From positions 310,001 through 374,000 of the forward strand of contig NZ_NBYX01000003.1 of the NCBI RefSeq assembly GCF_002099195.1: a DNA stretch of 64,000 nt, read 5' to 3'. A program made the translations under genes and the position numbers. This DNA is from Burkholderia puraquae (GTDB lineage: Bacteria; Pseudomonadota; Gammaproteobacteria; Burkholderiales; Burkholderiaceae). Under the pieces are notes generated by a model that saw only the letters and a list, made by a program, of their open reading frames with translations, was not told where the DNA came from and did no database searches. This document shows positions 33,169 to 42,452 of this stretch, in pieces; the first letter of the stretch is position 1, and each line of letters starts with the position of its first letter.

Positions 33169-34362
33169 ATGACTCAGAAGACCCATCGCCGCCGGCGCAT
33201 CGTGCTGGCTACCGTTGCCATCGCCGCGATCGCCACCGGCGTCACGCTGAAGGCGTGCGCGCCCGACAAGCATCCGCAATACCTGTCCGCGCCCGTCTCG
33301 CGCGGCGATCTCGAGAACGCGGTGCTGGCAACCGGCGCGCTTCAGGCATTCAAGCAGGTCGACGTCGGCGCGCAGGTGTCCGGGCAGCTGAAGTCGCTGA
33401 AGGTCAAGCTCGGCGACAAGGTCACGAAGGGCCAGTGGCTCGCCGAGATCGATCCCGTGATCTCGGAAAACGCGCTGCGCCAGGCGCGCGCCAGCGAAGA
33501 AAGCCTGCGCGCACAGCAGCAATCGACTGCCGCACAACTCACGCAGGCGGAACTCGCGTTCCGGCGCCAGCAGGCGATGCTGCCCGACGACGCAACATCA
33601 CGCGAATCGTTCGAGGCCGCGCGCGCCGCGCTCGACGTACAGCGCGCGACACTCGCATCGCTCGCCGCGGAGATCCGCTCGGCCCGCATCCAGATCGAAA
33701 CCGCGCAGGCCAACCTCGGCTACACGCGCATCGTCGCGCCGATCGACGGCGAGGTCGTCGCGGTCGTCACGCAGGAGGGCCAGACCGTGATCGCGCAGCA
33801 GCAGGCGCCGGTGATCCTGAAGCTCGCCGATCTCGACACGATGACCGTGAAGGCGCAGGTGTCGGAAGCCGACGTGATCCGCGTGAGCGCCGGCCAGACC
33901 GCGTACTTCACGATCCTCGGCGAACCGGACAAGCGCCACTACGGCAGGCTGCGCGCGATCGAGCCGGCGCCGCAGAACTACGCCGAAGCGCAAAGCATGC
34001 TCGGCGGCGGCGCGGGCGGCGGCACGAAGCCGAATTCGGCCGTGTTCTACAACGCGCTGTTCGAGGTGCCGAACCCCGCGCACCGGCTGCGCATCTCGAT
34101 GACCGCGCAAGTCAATATCGTGCTCGGCAATGCGCGCAACGCGCTCAGCATCCCGGCCGCCGCGCTCGGCGAAAAACGCAAGGACGGCACCTACGCGGTG
34201 CGCGTGCTGCGCGCCGACGGCAGCACGGAAACGCGCAACATCCGCATCGGCATCAACAACAACGTGCGCGTCGAAGTGCTGGCCGGCCTGAAGGACGGCG
34301 AACGCGTCGTGATCGGCGAAGCGGCCGGTGACGACCACGCGCCGCTCGCAGACGTGGTGTGA
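33169..34362 (+). CDS. macA: MacA-like membrane fusion protein
   Basis: 397 residues from the ATG at 33169. N-terminal single anchor (RRIVLATVAIAAIATGVTL) with a Cys after it, lipoyl half-motifs around LENAVLATGALQAFKQVDVGAQVSGQLKS and YTRIVAPIDGEVVAV, a long alpha-hairpin (about 115-195, ENALRQARASEESLRAQ and onwards), beta-barrel and membrane-proximal domain (LSIPAAALGEKRKDGTYAVRV). In MacAB-TolC pumps this periplasmic adaptor links the ABC transporter to the outer-membrane channel. Its stop is 2 bases before macB. An upstream ATG at 33088 would add a non-family tail. Confidence 0.93.
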   Translation: MTQKTHRRRRIVLATVAIAAIATGVTLKACAPDKHPQYLSAPVSRGDLENAVLATGALQAFKQVDVGAQVSGQLKSLKVKLGDKVTKGQWLAEIDPVISENALRQARASEESLRAQQQSTAAQLTQAELAFRRQQAMLPDDATSRESFEAARAALDVQRATLASLAAEIRSARIQIETAQANLGYTRIVAPIDGEVVAVVTQEGQTVIAQQQAPVILKLADLDTMTVKAQVSEADVIRVSAGQTAYFTILGEPDKRHYGRLRAIEPAPQNYAEAQSMLGGGAGGGTKPNSAVFYNALFEVPNPAHRLRISMTAQVNIVLGNARNALSIPAAALGEKRKDGTYAVRVLRADGSTETRNIRIGINNNVRVEVLAGLKDGERVVIGEAAGDDHAPLADVV

Positions 34363-34364
34363 CG

Positions 34365-36416
34365 ATGAGCCAGCCCCTGCTGAAACTCGCTGCCGTCACA
34401 CGGCGCTTCCCGGCCGGCGACAAGGACGTCGTCGTCCTGAACAACGTCAACCTGTCGATCCACGCGGGCGAGATCGTCGCGATCGTCGGCGCGTCGGGCT
34501 CCGGGAAGTCGACGCTGATGAACATCCTCGGCTGTCTCGACCACCCGAGCGAAGGCACCTACACGGTCGGCGGCCGCGACACGCACATGCTCGACAGCGA
34601 CGAGCTCGCGCAACTGCGCCGCGAACACTTCGGCTTCGTGTTCCAGCGCTATCACCTGCTGCCGCACGTCGACGCGGTCGCGAACCTCGAAATGCCCGCG
34701 ATCTATGCCGGCACCCCGCGCGCCGAGCGGCACGCTCGTGCACGCGAGCTGCTCGCGCGCCTCGGGCTCGCGGATCGTGCGCACCATCGCCCCGGCCAAC
34801 TGTCCGGCGGCCAGCAGCAGCGCGTGAGCATCGCCCGCGCGCTGATGAACGGCGGCCAGGTGATCCTCGCCGACGAACCGACCGGCGCGCTCGACACGAA
34901 AAGCGGCCAGGACGTGATCCGCATCCTGCACGAGCTGAACGCGCTCGGCCATACGATCGTCATCGTCACGCACGACAAGGCCGTCGCGCGCCATGCGAAG
35001 CGCATCATCGAGATCAGCGACGGCGAGATCGTCGCCGACCGGCCAAATCGGCACTATGCAGAAGCGCTCGCGCAAGCGTGCGTCGACGCAGCGGAAGCAA
35101 TCGAAGCGGCAACCGGCGCGCCAGCCGCCCGTGATCACCACGGCACGCCGCCACCCGCTGCAGTCGACACCGATGCGCATGCCGATACCGGCACCCGCAC
35201 GCGCCGCTTCGCGGCCGGCTCCGGCCGCTTCGCCGAGGCCTGCCGGATGGCGTGGATCGCGCTCGTGTCGCACCGGCTGCGCACACTGCTGACGATGCTC
35301 GGCATCATCATCGGCATCACGTCGGTCGTGTCGATCGTCGCGATCGGCGAAGGCGCGAAGCGCTACATGCTCGACGAGATCGGCAGCATCGGCACGAACA
35401 CGATCAACATCTATCCGGGCACCGACTGGGGCGACAGCCGCGCCGACGCGATCCAGACGCTCGTGCCCGCCGATGTCGCCGCGCTCGCCGAGCAGCCGTA
35501 CGTCGACAGTGCGACGCCCGAAACGTCGCGCACGCTGCTGCTGCGCTTCCGCAACGTCGACGTGAACGCGCTCGTGAGCGGCGTCGGCGACCGCTTCTTC
35601 CAGGCACGCGGGATGCGCTTCGCGCTGGGCGTCGCATTCGACGAGGAGGCCGTGCGCCGCCAGGTGCAGGTGGCCGTGATCGACCAGAACACGCGCCGCA
35701 AGCTGTTCGGCGCGGCGCGCAACCCGATCGGCGAAGTGATCCTGGTCGACAACGTGCCGTGCGTCGTGATCGGCGTGACGGCCGACAAGAAGAGCGCGTT
35801 CGGCAGCGTGAAGAGCCTGAACGTGTGGGTGCCGTACACGACCGCGAGCGGGCGCCTGTTCGGGCAGCGCTACCTCGACAGCATCACCGTGCGCGTGCGC
35901 GACGGGCAGCCGAGCGCCGCCGCCGAGAAAAGCCTCGAAAAACTGATGACGCAGCGCCACGGCCGCAAGGACTTCTTCACGTACAACATGGACAGCGTGG
36001 TGAAGACCGTCGAGAAGACCGGCCAGTCGCTCACCTTGCTGCTGTCGCTGATCGCGGTGATCTCGCTCGTCGTGGGCGGGATCGGCGTGATGAACATCAT
36101 GCTGGTGTCGGTCACCGAGCGCACGCGCGAAATCGGCATCCGGATGGCGGTCGGCGCGCGCCAGTCCGACATCCTGCAGCAGTTTCTCGTCGAGGCCGTG
36201 CTCGTCTGCCTGCTCGGCGGCACGATCGGCATCGCGCTGTCGTTCGGGCTCGGCGCGCTGTTCTCGATGTTCGTTGCGCAGTGGAAGATGGTGTTCTCGG
36301 CCGGCGCGATCGTGACCGCGTTCGTCTGCTCGACGCTCACCGGTGTGATATTCGGCTTCATGCCTGCGCGCAACGCGTCGCGGCTCGATCCGATCGATGC
36401 GCTCGCGCGCGACTGA
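34365..36416 (+). CDS. macB: MacB-like ABC transporter (ATPase-permease fusion)
   Basis: 683 residues, a little longer than E. coli MacB (648). N-terminal nucleotide-binding domain: Walker A GASGSGKS near 45, Q loop, signature LSGGQQQRVSIARAL near 149, Walker B VILADEPTGALD and H-loop VTHD. A linker of about 60 residues (ACVDAAEAIEAATG and onwards) precedes the FtsX-like permease with four helices and a large periplasmic domain. Works with MacA and a TolC-type channel to extrude macrolides, heme precursors, siderophores or peptides. The ATG at 34365 is preferred to the GTG two codons before. Confidence 0.94.
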   Translation: MSQPLLKLAAVTRRFPAGDKDVVVLNNVNLSIHAGEIVAIVGASGSGKSTLMNILGCLDHPSEGTYTVGGRDTHMLDSDELAQLRREHFGFVFQRYHLLPHVDAVANLEMPAIYAGTPRAERHARARELLARLGLADRAHHRPGQLSGGQQQRVSIARALMNGGQVILADEPTGALDTKSGQDVIRILHELNALGHTIVIVTHDKAVARHAKRIIEISDGEIVADRPNRHYAEALAQACVDAAEAIEAATGAPAARDHHGTPPPAAVDTDAHADTGTRTRRFAAGSGRFAEACRMAWIALVSHRLRTLLTMLGIIIGITSVVSIVAIGEGAKRYMLDEIGSIGTNTINIYPGTDWGDSRADAIQTLVPADVAALAEQPYVDSATPETSRTLLLRFRNVDVNALVSGVGDRFFQARGMRFALGVAFDEEAVRRQVQVAVIDQNTRRKLFGAARNPIGEVILVDNVPCVVIGVTADKKSAFGSVKSLNVWVPYTTASGRLFGQRYLDSITVRVRDGQPSAAAEKSLEKLMTQRHGRKDFFTYNMDSVVKTVEKTGQSLTLLLSLIAVISLVVGGIGVMNIMLVSVTERTREIGIRMAVGARQSDILQQFLVEAVLVCLLGGTIGIALSFGLGALFSMFVAQWKMVFSAGAIVTAFVCSTLTGVIFGFMPARNASRLDPIDALARD

Positions 36417-36429
36417 CGCAAGGCCCGCC

Positions 36430-37803
36430 ATGACGCATTCCTCACCGCTTCACCGCCTGGGCGCATTCGCGTGTGCGGCCGCGCTGCTCGCCGGCTGCGC
36501 GGGCGCGCGCCACGAGCCGCTGCCGGCCGTCGCGATGCCGGCGAACTGGGCGGCGCCGGCTTCCGCCAACGCGCCGGCCACGACGCGCGACTGGTGGCGC
36601 AGCTTCGGCGATCCGCAACTCGATGCGCTGATCGACGACGCGCTGCGCGCCAACAACGACCTCGCGATCGCGGCGATCCGCGTATACCGCGCGCAACTGC
36701 AGGCCGGGCTCGCGAATACGAACCTGACGCCCAACGTATCGGCCGGCGCGAACGGTGCCGTGTCACGCACGCTCGACACGCACCAGGTGAGCCGATCGAG
36801 CAACGCGAACGTTTCGCTTAGCTATGAAATCGACCTGTGGGGCCGGCTGGCCGCGCTGCGCGACGCCGCGCGCTGGGAAGCCGACGCGACGGCCGCCGAT
36901 CTCGAAGCCGCGCGGCTGTCGCTGATCGGCACGACCGCGTCGCTGTACTGGCAGATCGGCTATCTGAACCGGCAGATCGCGCTCGGCGATGCGAACATCG
37001 CGTATGCGGTGCGCACGCTCGCGGTCGTCCGGTCACGGCACACGGCCGGCGCCGTGTCGGGGCTCGACCTTGCGCAGGCCGAACAGAGCCTCGCCGCGCA
37101 ACGCGCCGCGCAGACTCGCCTGATCCAGCAGCGCACCGAGAACCGTCATGCGCTCGCGATCCTGTTCGATCGGCCGCCGCAGCAGCGCGCAGCGGAACCG
37201 CCGGCGCTGCCCGACGCGCCGCCGCCGGAGGTCGCGGCCGGCCTGCCGGCCAGCCTGCTCGGCCGGCGCCCTGACCTGCGCGCGGCGGAGTTCCGGCTGC
37301 GCGAGTCGCTCGCAAACGTCGACGCCACCCGTACAAGCTTCTATCCGACCTTCACGCTGACCGGCCAGGCCGGCACGTCGAGCACGAGCCTCGAGCGCGT
37401 GCTCGCGAATCCGGTCGGCACGCTCGGGCTCGGCCTGGCACTGCCGTTCATCCAGTGGAACACGATGCAGTTGCAGATCAAGGTGTCGAAGACCCAGTAC
37501 GAGGAAGCGATCGTCGGGTTCCGCCAGAAGCTCTACACGGCGCTCGCGGAAGTCGAGAATGCGCTGTCGGCGCGCGTGCAGCTCGAACGCGAAGCCGAAC
37601 AGCGCGCGCTGTCGCTGGCCCAGGCGCAGCGCGCCGAGCGGCTTGCCGCCGCACGGTTCGCGGCCGGCGCGACCGCCGTGCAGCCGTGGCTCGACCAGCA
37701 GCGGCTGCTGCGCGACGCGCAAAGCGCCGACGAGCAAACACGGCTGGACCGGCTCAACAACCAGATGACGCTGTACCGCGCGCTCGGCGGCGGGATGTCC
37801 TGA
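36430..37803 (+). CDS. NodT/OprM-family outer-membrane factor lipoprotein
   Basis: 457 residues. Signal peptide with lipobox LLAGC (Cys23). Two repeats of the TolC fold: WWRSFGDPQLDALIDDAL near 57, LSYEIDLWGRLAALRDAARWEADAT, later GRRPDLRAAEFRLRES and LPFIQWNTMQLQIKVSKTQYEEAI. It forms the trimeric channel of the export system, 13 bases after macB and therefore in its operon. A dedicated outer-membrane partner distinguishes this locus from E. coli macAB, which borrows TolC. Confidence 0.93.
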   Translation: MTHSSPLHRLGAFACAAALLAGCAGARHEPLPAVAMPANWAAPASANAPATTRDWWRSFGDPQLDALIDDALRANNDLAIAAIRVYRAQLQAGLANTNLTPNVSAGANGAVSRTLDTHQVSRSSNANVSLSYEIDLWGRLAALRDAARWEADATAADLEAARLSLIGTTASLYWQIGYLNRQIALGDANIAYAVRTLAVVRSRHTAGAVSGLDLAQAEQSLAAQRAAQTRLIQQRTENRHALAILFDRPPQQRAAEPPALPDAPPPEVAAGLPASLLGRRPDLRAAEFRLRESLANVDATRTSFYPTFTLTGQAGTSSTSLERVLANPVGTLGLGLALPFIQWNTMQLQIKVSKTQYEEAIVGFRQKLYTALAEVENALSARVQLEREAEQRALSLAQAQRAERLAAARFAAGATAVQPWLDQQRLLRDAQSADEQTRLDRLNNQMTLYRALGGGMS

Positions 37804-37845
37804 CCGCCGCGCGCACCGGGCCGGCCACGCCGGCCACGCGCCGCG

Positions 37846-39384
37846 TCATTCGCACACGGGTGCCCCGCGCCGCGCCGGTGCGAACGCTAGCGCACTCGCC
37901 GTCGCGAGCACGGCCACACCCGCCGCGCCGTACACCATCACCCAGCCGAACCCGTGCACGAGCGCCGCGTGCAACGCCGCGCCGGTCGGGTCGGCCTGGG
38001 CGAGCGCCGGTGCGATCTCGTGCAGCCCGTCGGTCCGGCCGGAGGCAATCTCCTGCGCGAGCCGGCGCAGCGCCGCGTCGCCGATCGCCCCTGCGACACC
38101 GGCCTTCAGGCTCGCGACGATCCCCGCGACCAGCACGAAGCCCATTGCCGCGATGTTCAGCGCGAGCGAGATCATCCGCGCGCTCATGTCGATGCCCGAC
38201 GCCATCCCGGCCCGCGAGCTCGGTACCGCGCCCGTTGTCGTGTTGGTCACGGGCGTATTCGTGAGCCCGAGCCCGATGCCCGCGATCAAACAACCGGGCA
38301 GCATCGTGACCCAGCCTGCATGGTCGGCCGCGCTGCCGATCCGCATCAGCGCGAAACCGGCCGCAATCGTGAACAGGCCGCCCGGGATCACGATGCCCGG
38401 CCCGTAGCGCAGCGCGAGCCGTTCGCCGAACGGCGGCGCGACCAGCGTCGGCAGCGTGTATGCGAGCAACGCGAGGCCGGCTGTCACGCTGTCGTAGCCG
38501 AGCGCGACCTGGAACCAGATCGGCAGGTAGATCATGAACGGCCAGAAGCTGAAGTTCATCCCCATCGAGCCGAAGATCGCGCCGGTGAACGCACGAATCC
38601 GGAACACCGAGAAGTCGAACATCGGCCGCGCGCTGGCGCGTTCCGCGATGAAGAAGCCGGCCAGCGCCAGCACGGTTGCGCCGAGCACGCCGAGGCCGGC
38701 GGCGCTGGTCAGCCCGAGTTCCGCGCTTTGCGTGATGTAGAACGCCAGGCCGAGCACCGCGAGCGACAGCGTGACGATGCCCGCCACGTCGAGCCTGCCC
38801 GCATGCGGATCGCGCGACTCCTGCACCGCGCCGCCGATCAGCACGAGCGCGATGGCCGCGAGCGGCGCGTGGACGAGGAACACCCACGGCCAGCTTGCCA
38901 GCGCGACGATCGCACCGCCGACGATCGGCCCGAAGCCGAGCCCGATGCCGAACACGATTCCCCAGATCCCGAACGCGCGGCCGCGCTCGCGGCCCTCGCG
39001 AAACTGGTGCGACAGCACCGCAATCTGGCAGATCAGCATCGCGCCGCCGCTCGCGCCCTGCAGCAGCCGGCCCGCGACGAGCACCGGCACGCTCGGCGCG
39101 AGCCCGCACAGCAGCGACGTCGCGCCGAACAGCACGGTGCCGATCACGTACACGCGCTTGCGGCCGAAGCGGTCGGCGAGCGTGCCGGCCGCCATCAGCA
39201 CCGTGGTGCACGCGATCGTGTACGCGTTCATGATCCACTGCATGCCGTTGAAGTCGCCGTGCAGCACGTGTTCGAGCGTCGGCAGGATCACCGGCACGCT
39301 CGAGATTTCGAGGCCGAACATCAGCGACGTGAGACAGACGGCCGCGAGCGCGACCGCATTCCTGCGGGAGTCGGATAGCGTCAT
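37846..39384 (-). CDS. MFS drug:proton antiporter, DHA2 family
   Basis: 512 residues from the ATG at 39384 (an ATG 78 bases upstream adds a polar tail). Fourteen predicted helices. Motif A variant GTLADRFGRKRVYVIG after helix 2, motif C region GIVFGIGLGFGPIVGGAI in helix 5, and the additional helices of the 14-spanner group (QacA/EmrB type). It exports amphipathic drugs or metabolites against protons. It diverges from a LysR gene with a 178-bp gap; that regulator is the likely controller. Confidence 0.9.
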   Translation of the reverse strand: MTLSDSRRNAVALAAVCLTSLMFGLEISSVPVILPTLEHVLHGDFNGMQWIMNAYTIACTTVLMAAGTLADRFGRKRVYVIGTVLFGATSLLCGLAPSVPVLVAGRLLQGASGGAMLICQIAVLSHQFREGRERGRAFGIWGIVFGIGLGFGPIVGGAIVALASWPWVFLVHAPLAAIALVLIGGAVQESRDPHAGRLDVAGIVTLSLAVLGLAFYITQSAELGLTSAAGLGVLGATVLALAGFFIAERASARPMFDFSVFRIRAFTGAIFGSMGMNFSFWPFMIYLPIWFQVALGYDSVTAGLALLAYTLPTLVAPPFGERLALRYGPGIVIPGGLFTIAAGFALMRIGSAADHAGWVTMLPGCLIAGIGLGLTNTPVTNTTTGAVPSSRAGMASGIDMSARMISLALNIAAMGFVLVAGIVASLKAGVAGAIGDAALRRLAQEIASGRTDGLHEIAPALAQADPTGAALHAALVHGFGWVMVYGAAGVAVLATASALAFAPARRGAPVCE

Positions 39385-39562
39385 GCGTATTGCGCGGCGG
39401 CCCGGCGACGGGCCGCACGCCTCCAGGTGAGAAGGGTTCGCCGCGTGCGGCCGGTGACGCACGCTGGACGGGAATCGGTACTATAGTGAGAATTTCCATC
39501 CCCATTGACGCACGCACTTCTCCAGACTGGGGAACTGCAGGACTCAATCGACCCCTTCCCCC

Positions 39563-40483
39563 ATGACCGACAGACTCGACGGCGTGACGACCTTCGTCCA
39601 GGTAGTGGAATCGGGCAGCTTCGCGCTCGCCGCGGAGCGGCTCGACATGACGCGTTCGGCCGTCGGCAAGGCGGTCGCGCGGCTCGAGAAGCGGCTCGGC
39701 GCACGGCTGTTGCAGCGCACGACGCGCAGCCAGAGCCTGACCGACGACGGCCAGGCGTACTACGATCGCTGCGTGCGCGCACTCGCGGAACTGGAAGCGG
39801 CGGAGGCCGACCTCGACTGCGGCCGCAACGAGCCGCGCGGCAAGCTGCGCCTGAGCGTGCCGCTCGCGTTCGGGCACCACTGCGTGACGCCGATCGTGCT
39901 CGATCTTGCGCGCACCTATCCGCATTTGCGGATCGACGTGTCGATCACCGACCGCTTCGTCGATCTCGTCGAGGAAGGCATCGATCTCGCGGTGCGGATC
40001 GGCACGCTCGCGGACAGCACGAGCCTCGCGGTGCGGCGGCTCGGCACGCAGTACGGCAGCCTCGGCGCGGCGCCGTCGTATCTCGCCCGCTACGGGATGC
40101 CGAAGACGCTCGACGATCTGAAAGACCACCGGACGATCGCGTATTCACGCTCGGGCGTGGTTCAACCGTGGGATTTGCGCGCGCCGGACGGCTCGACGGT
40201 ACGGGTCGACATGCCGCACCAGCTCAGTTTCGACGACGTGCAGGCGATCGCGGCGGCCGGCGCATCGGGGTTCGGGATCGCCTGGCTGCCGAGCTGGCTG
40301 CTCGATCAATACGTAAAGCGCGGCGAGATGACGGTCGTGCTCGATCGCTGCTTCGTCTGCGAAGGCGACATCCACGCGATCTGGCCGAAGACGCGCTACC
40401 TGCCGCGCAAGACGCGCTGCGTGATCGACGCGTTCGCGCAGGCGATTCCGCCGATGATCGCGCGCCAGGGTGAAACGGGATGA
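39563..40483 (+). CDS. LysR-family regulator
   Basis: 306 residues. HTH in the first 60 residues (SFALAAERLDMTRSAVGKAVARLEKRLGARLLQRTTRS), effector domain from about 90 onwards. Closest in style to the AaeR/DmlR group of single-step LysR regulators (GLVEEGIDLAVRIGTL-type segment, here LVEEGIDLAVRIGTLADSTS). Divergent from the MFS pump, its probable target. A terminator-like hairpin follows its stop. Confidence 0.92.
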   Translation: MTDRLDGVTTFVQVVESGSFALAAERLDMTRSAVGKAVARLEKRLGARLLQRTTRSQSLTDDGQAYYDRCVRALAELEAAEADLDCGRNEPRGKLRLSVPLAFGHHCVTPIVLDLARTYPHLRIDVSITDRFVDLVEEGIDLAVRIGTLADSTSLAVRRLGTQYGSLGAAPSYLARYGMPKTLDDLKDHRTIAYSRSGVVQPWDLRAPDGSTVRVDMPHQLSFDDVQAIAAAGASGFGIAWLPSWLLDQYVKRGEMTVVLDRCFVCEGDIHAIWPKTRYLPRKTRCVIDAFAQAIPPMIARQGETG

Positions 40484-40495
40484 GATGAAATGAAA

Positions 40496-40520
40496 CCGAC
40501 GCGCCACACGGGCGCGTCGG
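40496..40520 (-). terminator. Terminator of the convergent catabolic operon
   Basis: A perfect 10-bp stem, 40496-40505 with 40511-40520, and a 5-base loop. Read on the minus strand it is followed by a T-rich run (TTTCATTTCATC), as expected for the end of the transcript that finishes with the gene at 40525. It also lies just past the LysR stop. Confidence 0.7.
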
Positions 40521-40524
40521 GTCA

Positions 40525-41664
40525 TCACGCCGCGCCGAGATCGGCCAGCGGATGCGCAAACAGCTTCCACGGCGACGTGAGGAAATGCCGCACGCGTTCG
40601 GCGCGCAGCTCGACGAGCGACGCGGGCGCCCAGCGCGGCTTGCGATCCTTGTCGACGAGATGCGCGCGCACGCCTTCGCAGAAGTCGCCTTCCTCGATCG
40701 CGCGCGCGACGATGCCGAGCTCCATCCGGAACGATTCGGCCAGCGTCATCTGCCGGCCGCGCAGCAGCGCCTCGCGTGTCACGTACAGCATCGTCGGCGA
40801 ATGGCCGGTGAGCGCGTCGAGCGTCGCCTGCAGCCATTGACGGTGCTCGCGCGACAGCTCCTCGCGCGCGAGATCCTGCGTCAGCGTCGCGACGATCCGC
40901 TCGACGGTCGAGCGCTTGTCGAAGTGACGCACGATCCACGGCATCTGGCTGTCGAGTGCCGCGTGCGGCACGACGTTGCACGGCGGCTCGAACACCTTGC
41001 GCAGCAGCGGCAGTGCATCGCCTTCCCACTTGACGCTTTCGATGCGCGTCTCGAACGTGTCGAGCCATGCGGACGGCACGCACAGATCCGCGAGCTTCGC
41101 GGTCAGCGCGTCGGCGCCCGACAGCATCGCGCCGGTCAGCCCGACGTACAGTTCGAGCTCGACCGGCATGCGCGACAGGAAATGCGTCGCGCCGACGTCG
41201 GGCACGAGGCCGATGCGCGTCTCCGGCATCGCGATCTTGCTGCGCTCGGTCGCAACGCGCAGCGCAGCGCCCTGTGCGAGCCCCATGCCGCCGCCCATCG
41301 TCACGCCGTCCATCAGCGCGACCACCGGTTTCGGGAACGTATGGATCGCATAGTCGAGCCGGTATTCGTCGACGAAGAACGGCAGCCAGGTTTCGCGCTG
41401 CGCGACCATCCTGTACAACGCGCGCACGTCGCCGCCCGCGCAGAAGCCCTTCTCGCCCGCGCCGCGCAGCACGACCGCGACGATCTGGTCGTCGTCGCGG
41501 CAGCGCTCGAGCAGCGCGGCCAGCTCGCCGATCATCGCGTACGACAACGCGTTGAGCGCGGCCGGCCGGTTCAGCGTGATCAGCGCCACGCGGTTCACCA
41601 CGCGGAACAGCACCTCGGGTGCATGCTCCGCGAACGCGTCGGGAGTCGTGACCGGCGTGCTCAT
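40525..41664 (-). CDS. 3-hydroxyisobutyryl-CoA hydrolase (crotonase family)
   Basis: 379 residues. Crotonase fold with oxyanion-hole segments GEKGFCAGGDVRALY near 67 and MDGVTMGGGMGLAQGA near 113, MPETRIGLVPDVGATHFLSR with the catalytic acid region, and the about 100-residue C-terminal extension typical of HIBYL-CoA hydrolases (RQWLQATLDALTGHSPTML...). It releases 3-hydroxyisobutyrate from its CoA ester in valine breakdown, the substrate of MmsB here. Start at 41664 overlaps the stop of the hydratase by 4 bases. Confidence 0.9.
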   Translation of the reverse strand: MSTPVTTPDAFAEHAPEVLFRVVNRVALITLNRPAALNALSYAMIGELAALLERCRDDDQIVAVVLRGAGEKGFCAGGDVRALYRMVAQRETWLPFFVDEYRLDYAIHTFPKPVVALMDGVTMGGGMGLAQGAALRVATERSKIAMPETRIGLVPDVGATHFLSRMPVELELYVGLTGAMLSGADALTAKLADLCVPSAWLDTFETRIESVKWEGDALPLLRKVFEPPCNVVPHAALDSQMPWIVRHFDKRSTVERIVATLTQDLAREELSREHRQWLQATLDALTGHSPTMLYVTREALLRGRQMTLAESFRMELGIVARAIEEGDFCEGVRAHLVDKDRKPRWAPASLVELRAERVRHFLTSPWKLFAHPLADLGAA

Positions 41665-42452
41665 CGTTGCGGCTCTCCATCGGTATGCCATTGCGGCGCG
41701 CGCTTGCCGAGGAACGCGGCCACGCCTTCGCGCGGATCGTTCGTCTCGAACAGGTCGACGAAGCGTTCGCGCTCGAGCGCGAGCGCCGCGCTGCGCGGCA
41801 CGCCGCGGCGCGCGAGGCCGATCAGCTCCTTGCTGTATGCGACCGCGTGCGGGCTCTGCCGCGCGACGTTGCGTGCCAGCGCCAGCGCCGCATCGCGCGC
41901 CGCGCCCGACTCCACGACGTCCTCGACGAGGCCGATCCGCAGCGCGGTGGCCGCGTCAACCCGCGCGCCGGTCAGGATGATCTTCTTCGCCCAGCCTTCA
42001 CCGACGAGCCAGGGCAGCGTCTGCGTGCCGAGCCCGCACGGCAGCAGGCCGACCGACGGCTCCGGCAGCGCCATCTGTGCATGCGTCTCGGCGATCCGCA
42101 GGTCGCACGCAAGCGCGCATTCGAGCCCGCCGCCCATCGCATAGCCGTTGATCGCCGCAATGGTCACGACGCGTGCGTCGTGCAGCGCCTCGAACGCCGC
42201 ACCGAAGCGCGACGCCATCGCGCGCGCGACTGCGCGGTCGCCATCGGCGAACGTGTTGAGGTCGGCACCTGCGCTGAAGAACTTCGGGCCGTCGCCGGTG
42301 ATCACCAGCGCCCGCACGCGCGGGTTCGCGTTCAGTTCGGCGACGGTTTCCTGCAGTTGCCGCAGCCCGTCGGCCGTAAAGGCGTTCGCGGGCGGACGCT
42401 TGAGCGTCGCGCACGCGATCGCGCCGTCGTCGACGTAGTCCAGTTCGATCAT
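41661..42452 (-). CDS. Enoyl-CoA hydratase
   Basis: 263 residues. Crotonase motifs: FFSAGADLNTF near 61, NGYAMGGGLECALACD near 106 and MALPEPSVGLLPCGLGTQTLPWLVG with Glu near 134; the second catalytic Glu is replaced (GLLPCGLG), so hydration may rely on one Glu or the enzyme may have another crotonase reaction. In this operon it would hydrate methacrylyl-CoA. The ATG at 42452 shares its A with the mmsB stop (TGATG). Confidence 0.88.
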   Translation of the reverse strand: MIELDYVDDGAIACATLKRPPANAFTADGLRQLQETVAELNANPRVRALVITGDGPKFFSAGADLNTFADGDRAVARAMASRFGAAFEALHDARVVTIAAINGYAMGGGLECALACDLRIAETHAQMALPEPSVGLLPCGLGTQTLPWLVGEGWAKKIILTGARVDAATALRIGLVEDVVESGAARDAALALARNVARQSPHAVAYSKELIGLARRGVPRSAALALERERFVDLFETNDPREGVAAFLGKRAPQWHTDGEPQR